Part shown: positions 1 through 7,724 of the stretch, piece by piece
How the letters are laid out: each line of letters begins with the position of its first letter
How positions within the stretch are numbered: the stretch's first letter is position 1
NCBI GenBank assembly: GCA_034096865.1
Contig: JAWQFJ010008046.1
Coordinates: 57,501 to 67,500 of the forward strand
DNA length: 10,000 nt
Direction: 5' to 3'
Source: Theodoxus fluviatilis
Taxonomy: Eukaryota; Mollusca; Gastropoda; Cycloneritida; Neritidae
Notes under the pieces: generated by a model
Seen by the model: only the letters and a program-made list of their open reading frames with translations
The model's database searches: none
What the model was told of the DNA's origin: nothing
Translations under genes and position numbers: made by a program

Positions 1-370
1 CCACTTTCCACCCACCCCAACCGTGACAATCACATGCCCACCCGAGACAACGTATCAAATATCACTAGGATCCCTGCAGTCAACCTCAGCCCCCGAGGGC
101 CAGCTGTAGATGGAGTGATTCCTTAAGTAGGAACGTATTTTATTCAGAGAAAACGTCAGATAAATATGTCAAGACCTTGAAGGTGAATGACTGGGACACT
201 TCAGAAAATAAAAGACATACGTGTCTGTAATTGTTCGTTCAACTGACTTTTTGTAAGGGAGGAGATGTTATTTTATCCATAACAGTTTAATAGGAACTTT
301 CATGCAATTGTTGCTGGAAATATCTGCTATCTTCTTGATACATGTTTGCACAGTTTTTTTTAATTCTTGC
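1..370. other. Upstream or 5' intron sequence, no gene recognised
   Basis: This is moderately AT-rich single-copy-looking sequence. It contains an isolated AATAAA near 207 and no long open frame. I see no TATA box or promoter arrangement I would defend. If the acceptor at 372 is real, at least the right part is the end of an intron. Confidence 0.4.
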
Positions 371-372
371 AG
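371..372 (+). promoter_or_regulatory. Putative 3' splice acceptor upstream of exon 1
   Basis: A T-rich run followed by TTCTTGCAG ends at 372 and looks like a genuine acceptor. If it is used, the first visible exon starts at 373 and either contains 29 bases of 5' UTR before ATG 402, or continues a coding frame from an exon to the left of the window. The sequence cannot decide between these. Confidence 0.6.
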
Positions 373-401
373 TTACATTTGAAATCGCCACCAGCGGCAG
401 G

Positions 402-689
402 ATGTTGGTCATCGCCATTGACGTCGGAACGACGTATTCCGGGTACGCCTATTCCTTTGTGGATGACTTCCAGTCCAAGCCCCTCAACGTGCAGACGCTG
501 AATGTGACAACGCCCTATGGACAGATGGCCAAGGTCCCCACGTCTGTGCTCTTCACTCCTCAACAACAGTTCCACAGCTTTGGAGTGGAGGCCGAGGAAG
601 AATACGCCAGGATGAGCACGGAGAATTGGGATAAAGCCAGGAAGTGGTACTACTTTGAACGCTTCAAGATGACGCTATACAGGAATCCG
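402..689 (+). CDS. HSPA12-like coding exon 1 (ATP-binding loop)
   Basis: This exon encodes residues 1-96, including the phosphate-1 loop IDVGTTYSG and the family-typical stretches PTSVLFTPQQQFHSFGVEAE and YYFERFKMTLY. The donor is CCG|GTATGA and leaves phase 0. The ATG at 402 is preferred because it has A at -3 and starts just before the first conserved strand (LVIAIDVG). An upstream in-frame ATG at 342 lies before a polypyrimidine tract and a CAG acceptor ending at 372, so it is probably intronic. The exon itself may begin at 373, either as 5' UTR or continuing an upstream coding exon outside the window. The reading frame is open from 373 to 402, so the start stays uncertain. Confidence 0.85.
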
Positions 690-787
690 GTATGACATGA
701 AACGCGAAGATTGTATTCATCTCAACGAAAAAAAAAGTTATGTGGTGACAAGTTCTTTCTAATCGGGACTTTATATTTGTTTTATGA

Positions 788-865
<78 letters not shown>

Positions 866-873
866 AACAGAGA

Positions 874-913
<40 letters not shown>

Positions 914-991
914 ATTGAATCTCTTTATTAAGGCCGGCCGCCCGTTACATGTGACAAACAAGGAAAACATATCAAACCATGTTATCGTGTG

Positions 992-1075
<84 letters not shown>

Positions 1076-1509
1076 GGAGAGAGAGAGGGAGCAGGTAAGA
1101 GAGAAAACAAAGGACAGAGATACACGATCAGTGAAAAAGAATCTACTGTTGGAACTGACTGGATGATGGGTTGTTAACAGAACACCCTCAGATACGATGT
1201 CCTGTAGCTCTTCACACGCCACTGAGCCCAAATACGTGGCAACACTCATTCCAGCAGACAGCACGCCCGCCCTGCGTGAACACATAACTGATACCTGCAA
1301 GGAGGCCGTCTGTGTCCACTTTCAGTTTCGTGTTTCAGGTCAAACAGCAGCTTCTCTTGGCTCTTTGAGAAGATCCCACATACTGTTTTCGACTGAAACG
1401 CGTTATGCAGTTTTAGTCACACATAGAAACAGACTATTCTTTTTTCGCTTTCTGTCGCTCTAGCAATCAGAGCCTCTACGTGAGTTTGTATGCCTGTGTG
1501 TATTGCAGA

Positions 1510-1546
<37 letters not shown>

Positions 1547-1608
1547 TGCGCGTGTGTGTGTGTGTGTGTATTTGTGTGTGTATGTGTGTGTGTGTGTGTA
1601 TATGTGTT

Positions 1609-1685
<77 letters not shown>

Positions 1686-2195
1686 AGAAAAAACAAGCGA
1701 GCAAACAAACAAGCCTTACTTAACGTCAAATTTTCGGCTGAAAGCCTTCCTCAGGACTGAAGGGTTTGACAAATCATCACCTATCCAATCCGAAGTGTCT
1801 ACGTCACGCATGACGACATACGTGTGCGTGTCTTGTCAAGCTGTTTTACTGCGACTGGTGAATCGAGTTTGCCACAAATATCTGACCGAGACAACGTTCC
1901 CGCAGAGTCACAAGCAAAGTCAAAAGATCCACTGGGGAGGACCCAGAATGGAAGAGCCATTATAACAAAGTGTTCAAGCCATTCGGTGTCAAAGTAGAGA
2001 GTTTGTGCATCCAGAAACGTTCCCGCCTGCGTCGTACTTCAGTGCTGTCCGTGTAGGACTTCTCTACCGGCATGCATCTGAGGTCGTGCAGTGTGTGGTT
2101 GGGTAGGGAGAAGTGTTCAGTAATGAGAGTGCAGGTGTTCTTATTGGTGTTGATGTTCGAGCGATGCTGGTAGATATATATATATATATATATAT

Positions 2196-2237
<42 letters not shown>

Positions 2238-3985
2238 ATGTGTGTGTATGTGTGTGTGTGCGTGCGTGTGCGTGCGCACCTTTATATGGGTGAATATTCT
2301 CATTTTCTTGTCAGGATCAGTCGATATCTGGTTTCAGAAAAACACTGCATGGATACATTAATGCCCACCTCATTTACAGTCTCTGAACCGTGACGCAAAG
2401 CTGTTGGACCAAACCAAGAAGAAAAGCATGCCTGCTCTGACCGTGTTCTCTGCTGCCATCGCCCACCTGAAAGAGCGATTCACCGAGACCCTGCAGGAAA
2501 GAGGAACCCGCGTCAAGGGCTCTGAGATCACGTGGGTTCTGACGATACCCGCCATCTGGGAGGACCAAGCACGGCAGTTCATGAGGGAGGCTGCAGAGAA
2601 GGTGGGGAAATCACTTGTTGTGGATAGTTGTGCTAAGCTGAAACACAGTCTCAATGTATGATTCGATTTGGTCGAACTGAGGCCATTAAGGTCATTTTCT
2701 CTAAATAACGGTTATTAAGGGTGGCATGATCATCGGTCTATATGTTGCCGACCCTTCCTTCATTTTAAAGCATATTTAATCATTGAATTATCCATTTGAA
2801 GCGTATTTTGATTCAGACAGACAAATAGAGACATATTTCGACAACTACACACAGAAACACACTCATATATACACAAACACACACATATATACACAAAAAC
2901 ATACACACACATACGCACACACGCGCGCACACACACAAATATAATACACATAGACACTGTGTGACAGACAGGAAATGCCAAAGAATGAGACAGGGAGCAA
3001 GGATGAGGAAGAATATGAATGAATTTTATCCTTCTGGAAAACGCCGTTGGTGTCTTCTCATCTGCGACATCATTGTCTGCCCATGGAGCAAGTAGAGATT
3101 CAATCCTAGCGCTGCAGTGGACGATTAATGTGCGGTGTAAGAAGCCCTTCTGTGTGCATGTATGTTTCCGTTTAAGGTCTCTCTGTAAATAGGTTCTTTC
3201 ATTGCTGTCAATCAGGCGGGAATTCCAGGGACTCAACTCATCTTGGCTCTGGAGCCTGAGGCAGCCTCTGTCTACTGTCTGGCCTTCTGCAAAGCCAACC
3301 AAAGTCTGATGAAGCCTTTCGCAGTCAGAAAGGGTGCAAAGTTCATGCTGGTCGACTGTGGAGGTGAGTGGAAAACATTTCTTTGTTTGTTTCCTCTTTA
3401 AACTGCTTTCCTGATTCAAGATGGTTGATTATTGAGGTGGATTATTTTGGAAGACCTGGTCTATGCAAAATATGAATATAAAAAGGACCATCCGCCCCTC
3501 TAGGGATCACTACGAGTCGATTTGTAAATGTAAAAGTAAGGTCGGACAAGTGGAGAGGATGAAACAAGTAAGGCGCAGTAAAGAAAGAAAGAAAGAAACA
3601 CAGAATGACAGCTGCTGCTTGTGTCCGAGACTTTCCGTGCAGTCGGCGGGTCACGGAGGTCAACAGCACAAGTCACGTGGCGGGCAATGTCGTCGATAGC
3701 TCTTGAAGCGGTTTTTCACAGGCGGATTGATTCATTAGATGTATAAACAACAACCATTCACGAGCGCAAACAGAGCTAGAGCAAATGGTAGCATTGTGCA
3801 TGTGTATTACTACTGACGCATACAAAATTAAGGAATAAAAAGCTCACAAGTTTAAGAAAAAGAAACACGATGAAAATAACTACATCCTATTTTTATATTG
3901 CTATGTGATTCTACTTGAACAAAAGAACCGCACCAAAAACTCTTTGCAAAACCACAAATGCACCAGTCCATGACAAAACATGACT

Positions 3986-4024
<39 letters not shown>

Positions 4025-6528
4025 TGTATGTGTGTGTCCGTGCGTGCGTGCGTGCATGCATGTATACGGGTTTTTGTATGTGCACGCGCGCGTGATATCG
4101 GAAGAAGAGATAGAGTGGTTTCAGTGTGCGAGATTATTTCGCACCTGGTCCCTCTCAGTTCATTCAGATCTTCACAGCCAGGATTCCGCCGTGTGAGATG
4201 TCGTGAAGCAGATGACAAGGCAGCAGTGGCAGATGGAATGACGAGAACTAAACATAGCGAAGTAGCAGTCCTCCCTCAAGTAATCTTATAGGCAGACCTA
4301 CAGGAGGATCCGTTCTTGAAAGCAGGCAGATGGATGGAGCTTTACAGCCTATCAGCCTTTGTAGGCTATGTAAGGCCATTTAGCACGAAAAATCACTAGA
4401 ATAGTTCAGAGTAAGCGTAAATCAAATCACGATGCCTCTAGTTATTCGCTTTGTACGAATCGCGTAGGGAGACGCGGTGGGTCTATTCTCACCCCCAGCC
4501 CACAGGGGGCCTAATGCAGGCGGTCAGGATGCCCACGGGGAATCGCCACCGAGCACACAGCCTGTCCAGTGCGGACAATACAACGTGGCAGGAAACAGTC
4601 AGTGTGCAATGCAGAACTCTCCCAGGTTCTCCCTCACCCGGTCTGGATACAGGGGCAGTCAAACGATGAAATCCAAAGGGAAGACTGACAGTGCCCTCGC
4701 ATTCAAAAATAATTCTACTAAATCATACGTCCACCAAACTGACGGAGAGACGGAAATGCTCCCACTCATGAGTGCGAGAATCAATCGTCTGTCATACCAG
4801 TCACACCTTTTTTGGTTGTTGAACAACTCTAATTATCTTAAACCCATAGTACATCCCTCCCGGCCTATAAAAATAAATGGGTCACTCACATGCTAATGTC
4901 TAGGCGGAAAAAGCACCATGTTGTAATGACTTTACTCTGACTTTAACAGTCTGCCTATTTCTGCTGTAATTACAAATAGGAATTCACTACTTGGGTTGAA
5001 TAAAGCCGTGTCTATTCTTTTACAGTTTCTTTTAATGAAAGAATCGTATATTTTCCTGGTGAGCAGAGGCTACTGAACGGGCAATTAGCGTGTTAAATAA
5101 GAAACCAACCGCAACAATGAAGCAAGTTTCAAACACAAGCTGTTTGGAGAAATACAGATTTGCTCATTTCCCATGGGCTCCGCGATCAGTCAGGCTCTGT
5201 ACTCTGTGGATGCGTCATTCCCTTTCCCAGTGTAGATAGTCCTGTAGATGTGAAGTGAAGCAGGATCCAAGGACGAGAAAGGTTGCGACTGAGGCAGGAT
5301 CCTCCATCTTCTCGATAGACAGCGACAAGCATTCGCTCTCCACTCTTTCGTTCTGTCTCAACAGTCATTCTCCGCATCCCCTCATTCAGCAATCGACATG
5401 AAAACATGAAGTGTAAAACAAGGCGATCATATTGTTATGGTGATATAGCGACCTTCTTTTATAGGTGGGACAATAGACATCTCCGTCCTTGAGATAACAG
5501 CAAAAGGCAACCTCCGTCATCTGCACAAGCCGGCAGGAACAGCTGATGGCGGAGTCTCCATTGACAAGGCATTCGAAGACTTCCTCATCGAACTCGTGGA
5601 ATTCGACGGAGTCACTTCCATAGAACCCATGGAGAAGCTGGCTCTTCGAAGAAGCTTTGAGCAAACCAAACGTTCATTCAAGGCATCAAGCGAAAAAGCT
5701 CACATCGAGGTTCCGTCCACTGTCAGAGAGACTCTCTCAGTCAGCATTGAATCACACGAGAAGTATAGCAAAACAGTCAGCATTGCACACAACAGGCTGA
5801 CTCTTGACGGAAGTCTCTTTCGCTCCTTCTACGACAAGTCCGTCAAGGGAATCACAGCCGCCATTCGAGAAGTTCTTGGCACCAACACAGTGGACGCCAT
5901 CTTCCTGGCCGGAGGTTTCAGCGAGTCTGACGTCATCCAGAACGCCGTGCTGCAAGCCTTCCCAGAGGTGCAGGTGGTGACGGCGCAAACCGTCAGTCAG
6001 TCCGTGGAAGGATGCCAGTCTTTCTCTCCTGTGGGCGCTGTCCTCATGGGCGCTGTCATGTACGGCCACGACCCCCAAGTCATCGCCACCAGGATCTCTG
6101 CCTACACCTACGGCGTTGACCGCAGTGGACTATTTCAAGAAGGAGTGCATGACGAGAGCCGAGCAGTCACCTTCGATGATGGGAAGAAGCGATGCAGAGA
6201 CTGCTTCGATATCCACATCAGCATTGGCCAGGAGGTGGAGGTCAATTCTCTGCTCCCGTACCAGTCATATTCACCTGCATTTGCAAACCAGACATGCATG
6301 ACATTGAACATCTACAGAACGAAGAAGGAGAATCCCCTGTACGTGGACGAGGAGGGCGTGGAGAAGATCGGCACCATGGACGTCCTGGTTCTAGACACCA
6401 CTGGAGGCACAAAGCGAAAGATCGAGGCGGCCATGATGGTTGGAGGAACAGAGCTGAAGCTGACTGCCAGGAACCCTGACACACAGGAGGAGTTCACCAC
6501 GACCTGCGAGTTTCTCTCCAAGACCTGA
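402..6528 (+). CDS. HSPA12-like Hsp70-family ATPase, four coding exons
   Basis: The spliced CDS joins 402-689, 2380-2601, 3216-3363 and 5465-6528 and gives 573 residues. An actin-like ATPase fold is indicated by the phosphate-1 loop AIDVGTTYSG (residues 5-14), WVLTIPAIW (148-156), FMREAAEK (163-170), ALEPEAASVYC (181-191), the phosphate-2 loop DCGGGTID (217-224), the adenosine motif AGGFSES (368-374) and VGAVLMGAVMYG (409-420). This motif set and spacing is typical of HSPA12A/B relatives, not canonical Hsp70. There is no DnaK-type substrate-binding domain and no EEVD tail; the protein ends in LSKT. Human HSPA12 proteins are near 680 residues, so this one is somewhat shorter, mainly at the N-terminus. 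No signal peptide or membrane segment is convincing, so a cytosolic location is inferred. HSPA12 proteins are atypical Hsp70 relatives whose clients are poorly defined; in molluscs the family is expanded and linked to stress and immune responses. The exact paralogue is unknown. Confidence 0.93.
792..913 (+). repeat. Compound microsatellite (GT)n-(GA)n
   Basis: An almost perfect (GT)n of about 25 units at 792-842 passes directly into (GA)n at 842-913. The GA part is broken by two short interruptions (AAACAG, GACAG). Open frames across this tract encode only CV or RE repeats and are not genes. Confidence 0.97.
987..1093 (+). repeat. Compound microsatellite (GT)n-(GA)n, second unit
   Basis: About 80 bases of (GT)n with one GC interruption near the start run into a short GA/GGA-rich tail. 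The order TG then GA is the same as at 792-913, and the two are separated by about 73 bases of complex sequence. Confidence 0.97.
1511..1682 (+). repeat. Compound microsatellite (GT)n-(TA)n
   Basis: An interrupted (GT)n with TATG, CGCG and TTTG variants occupies 1511-1610. It is followed by a perfect (TA)36 at 1611-1682. The TA tract directly abuts the 3' end of the Penelope-like remnant. Confidence 0.97.
1719..1762 (-). ncRNA. Candidate hammerhead ribozyme in PLE 3' region
   Basis: Read on the minus strand, the motif has CTGAGGA (1754-1748), matching the CUGANGA core. One extra A (1747) follows. Stem II is GGCT/AGCC (1746-1743 with 1739-1736) closing a TTC loop, and then comes GAAA (1735-1732). 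Stem III is a minimal AATT (1732-1729), followed by T at the H17 position (1728). Stem I pairs GTC (1757-1755) with GAC (1727-1725), then an internal loop, then CTT (1762-1760) with AAG (1721-1719). This is a type I layout with a very short stem III. PLEs are known to carry hammerhead motifs of this kind, often active as dimers. The extra A after the core is the main departure from consensus; activity is untested. Confidence 0.65.
1960..2169 (-). pseudogene. C-terminal fragment of PLE endonuclease ORF
   Basis: Sixty-nine codons are uninterrupted, with the native stop apparently intact. The fragment has a basic RRRRERFW segment and ends GLNTLL. It has no start codon and no upstream catalytic core, so it cannot make an active enzyme. 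Lack of internal stops suggests a relatively young insertion or simply the short length. The GIY-YIG assignment rests on remembered family pattern and not on an alignment. Confidence 0.75.
2174..2277 (+). repeat. Compound microsatellite (TA)n-(GT)n
   Basis: (TA)n with one TATGTTTA interruption occupies 2174-2229, followed by interrupted (GT)n with GCGTGC variants to 2277. It mirrors the GT/TA tract on the other side of the PLE fragment. Its GT part ends about 100 bases before the exon 2 acceptor. Confidence 0.96.
2380..2601 (+). CDS. HSPA12-like coding exon 2
   Basis: This exon encodes residues 97-170. It carries MPALTVFSAAIAHLKERF (from residue 113), then WVLTIPAIW and DQARQFMREAAEK, all characteristic of the HSPA12 ATPase domain. 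The acceptor is CATTTACAG|TCT and the donor AAG|GTGGGG; both ends are phase 0, so the exon is a 74-codon cassette. The proximal donor is chosen because family members continue directly from the AA-x-K/A segment into AGI and the LEPEAAS strand, which is what exon 3 supplies. A second GT donor (AAT|GTATGA, position 2656) lies 54 bases downstream in the same phase and cannot be excluded. Confidence 0.88.
2602..3215 (+). other. Intron 2 of the HSPA12-like gene
   Basis: This GT-AG intron is bounded by GTGGGG and AATCAG, phase 0. Apart from the CA-rich tract at 2848-2950 I see no repeat or gene. The long minus-strand open frame across it and exon 3 has no family signature and largely reflects the CA tract and the antisense of exon 3. 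Confidence 0.82.
2848..2950 (+). repeat. CA-rich imperfect microsatellite
   Basis: This is a degenerate (CA)n with ATATAT, AAAA and CGCGCG interruptions. Its polarity is opposite to the GT tracts in introns 1 and 3, so the primary transcript carries complementary UG and CA tracts on both sides of exon 2 and of exon 3. Confidence 0.9.
3216..3363 (+). CDS. HSPA12-like coding exon 3
   Basis: This exon encodes residues 171-219 plus one base of codon 220. It begins AGIPGTQLILALEPEAAS, which contains the highly conserved LEPEAAS segment, and ends at VDCG, the first half of the phosphate-2 loop. The acceptor is GTCAATCAG|GCG and the donor GAG|GTGAGT, a near-consensus site leaving phase 1. The Cys-rich stretch YCLAFCKANQ precedes a basic segment leading into the FMLVDCGGGT strand. 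The frame on either side joins without a stop or gap relative to the family. Confidence 0.9.
3579..3599 (+). repeat. Short (AAGA)n microsatellite
   Basis: About five tetranucleotide units of AAGA/GAAA lie in intron 3, flanked by purine-rich sequence. Confidence 0.9.
3988..4094 (+). repeat. (GT)n tract grading into TGCG/TGCA repeats
   Basis: A near-perfect (GT)n at about 3989-4017 is followed by TATG and CCG variants, then (TGCG)3, (TGCA)2 and CGCGCGCG. The alternating purine-pyrimidine run of about 100 bases is the sort that can adopt Z-DNA, but that is a general property and not evidence of function. Confidence 0.93.
5465..6528 (+). CDS. HSPA12-like terminal coding exon 4
   Basis: This exon completes codon 220 and encodes residues 221-573, stopping at TGA 6526-6528. 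The acceptor is CTTTTATAG|GTG after a T-rich tract. It starts by completing the phosphate-2 loop (GGGTIDISV), then has the GGVSIDKAFEDFL segment and a helical region. Next come the adenosine motif IFLAGGFSES and VGAVLMGAVMYGHDP. The rest is the C-terminal region typical of HSPA12 proteins: TYGVDRSGLF, a Cys pair in RCRDCFDIHISIGQEV, and a beta-rich tail. The coding sequence is GC-richer than the AT-rich flanks and uninterrupted over 354 codons, which argues against decay. One large terminal exon carrying more than half the protein is plausible for this family. Confidence 0.94.
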
Positions 6529-7597
6529 ACCAGAAACGGCGTCTGCATTGACGTCACATCACCGAAACACGTCCAAACTCGATCTGAATGCACTGATGAG
6601 TTTGTTCCATGATAAGAACAGCGCAAAGCACTTCTTATCCCCCAACCCCATAGTGCTTACTCCCAACAAAGCTTTATTGTACAGCTCTAAATGCGTCTTT
6701 CAAAGATAAACGAGAACTAAGATTACCTTATTTTTACTTTGGTAGCGATTAGAAAAATGTGCGTTTGCTACTCGTTAGTACCGTTGAGGTTGGGGTGAGG
6801 AAATATTATTGAGGTATACTCAAATCTGGACTTGGAAAGTGAAAGCGACCAATCGTCTAGAATAGTAACTCAGTATATAGAAAATTCAACAGATGTAGCG
6901 ATTGTTTTGTTTCGAAGATGTGTGTATAGTTTTTGGCTACGGAAAGGTAGATGTCGTTTGCTTCCATTTTATGGACGCCTACTGAGCCTTTTAGGAATAG
7001 TTATAGACTTGTATTGTGGCTTGTTCGTATCTAGCAAGGTTCAAATTTAGTGTGTGCAGCATTGTTATACACGGAGGAATATGTGACGCATTGTGGCTGT
7101 TTTCAGAATCTGCTCAGCCACGCGCAACTGAAATTTTGTCAATGACTGTTGTTGCAAGTTTGGTACACATCAAATAGTGGCGTAATCTTCATTTAACCAT
7201 TGCTTTAATTGTATTTTGATGCAACTTTTGTATTTGATACATTTAGTTACCAGTAATACTTTTATTAGTTCTCACTTCTGCATTGTTTCCTGCACAATTG
7301 TAACCAACGGCAAGATGTTTTGCTAAGTACTGGCACAATGTTTGAGTGTCAGCCTTGTGCATCTGTCGGACCTATTACAACCACATTTTCATGAACGTAC
7401 GGATGTAGGCGAGATTCGGTTGCTTATATATATTTTGCCACGTCCTGCTGGGAATGCTATTGTCTGTGCTCGACACCTAACATCACGTTTTATTGACATG
7501 TTACCGAAATTTTCAAATGTAACTACTTACAATGGTTTGAGAAAGATAATACATGTAACTACACGGTAATTAGAATAAAGACTAAACTGACACTCAC
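6529..7597 (+). other. Probable 3' UTR of the HSPA12-like gene
   Basis: The stretch from the stop codon to shortly past the first canonical poly(A) hexamer is AT-rich, without repeats or convincing coding potential. Short open frames at 6832-7050 and 7342-7569 have no family features. The exact cleavage site is inferred and could be elsewhere if a non-canonical signal is used. Confidence 0.6.
7574..7579 (+). promoter_or_regulatory. Poly(A) signal AATAAA
   Basis: This is the first exact AATAAA after the stop codon. It is followed within about 25-40 bases by a T/GT-rich element (TTTGTTTTGTGTATTC), the usual arrangement for cleavage and polyadenylation. Confidence 0.65.
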
Positions 7598-7724
7598 TTT
7601 GTTTTGTGTATTCTTTCTCTTCTTGATCCATTTTCATTTGAAGAGAAATGGTAGAATCTGCAATCACCTGGCACAGTCAGTAAGTAAAGGTAAATATGTT
7701 CTTTTTTATATTGCGACTTTTCAT

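Larger units (their letters stand above)
1683..2172 (-). mobile_element. 5'-truncated Penelope-like retroelement (PLE) remnant
   Basis: On the minus strand, 2169 down to 1963 encodes 69 residues followed by a TAA (1960-1962 on the plus strand). The peptide contains QHRSNINTN, ITEHFSLPNHTLHDLRCMPVE and RFWMHKLSTLTPNGLN. From knowledge of the family, this pattern (H-RSNI, HF-x-x-P-x-H-x-x-x-DLR, then FW-x-x-KL-x-T-x-x-P-x-GLN) is the C-terminus of the GIY-YIG endonuclease region of PLE polyproteins. The reverse transcriptase and the GIY-YIG motif itself are missing; the frame breaks into a (TA)n tract at 2173. About 200 bases of 3' non-coding sequence follow the stop, including a hammerhead-like motif, and the element ends at another (TA)n tract. 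It is a dead fragment within intron 1 of the host gene, in the opposite orientation. Confidence 0.8.
690..2379 (+). other. Intron 1 of the HSPA12-like gene
   Basis: This GT-AG intron is bounded by GTATGA and TTTACAG, phase 0. Most of it is repeats: compound TG/GA tracts, a TG/TA tract, a Penelope-like fragment and a TA/TG tract. A repeat-free island at about 1100-1480 matches nothing I recognise. It has an 88-codon open frame from 1197 on the plus strand without any family signature. Confidence 0.85.
3364..5464 (+). other. Intron 3 of the HSPA12-like gene
   Basis: This phase 1 GT-AG intron splits a glycine codon in the phosphate-2 loop. It contains a short GAAA tract and a TG/TGCG tract. The remaining sequence, including the open but featureless frame at 4477-4896 (139 codons) and the stretch 5160-5407, matches no family I recognise. 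A small hairpin (AGCCTA/TAGGCT) near 4345-4368 is too short to interpret. Confidence 0.85.

Noticed and set aside
342..401. Apparent signal peptide before the ATP-binding domain
   Set aside because: The hydrophobic residues are encoded by a T-rich tract ending in CAG, which looks like a splice acceptor. The ATG at 342 has T at -3, and HSPA12-type proteins are not expected to be secreted.
782..1300. Long open frames with CV, RE, SL and TH repeats on both strands
   Set aside because: They are translations of dinucleotide repeats, which are stop-free in several frames, and carry no other coding signal. The same applies to frames at 1417-1760, 3852-4291, 8545-9578.
2760..3419. 219-codon minus-strand open frame
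   Set aside because: It covers the CA tract of intron 2 and the antisense of coding exon 3, has no recognisable motif, and conflicts with a well-supported plus-strand exon.
6593..6620. CTGATGAG followed by a GTTC/GAAC hairpin, resembling a hammerhead core
   Set aside because: There is no GAAA box after the putative stem II and no stem I or III partner. It is a chance match in the 3' UTR.
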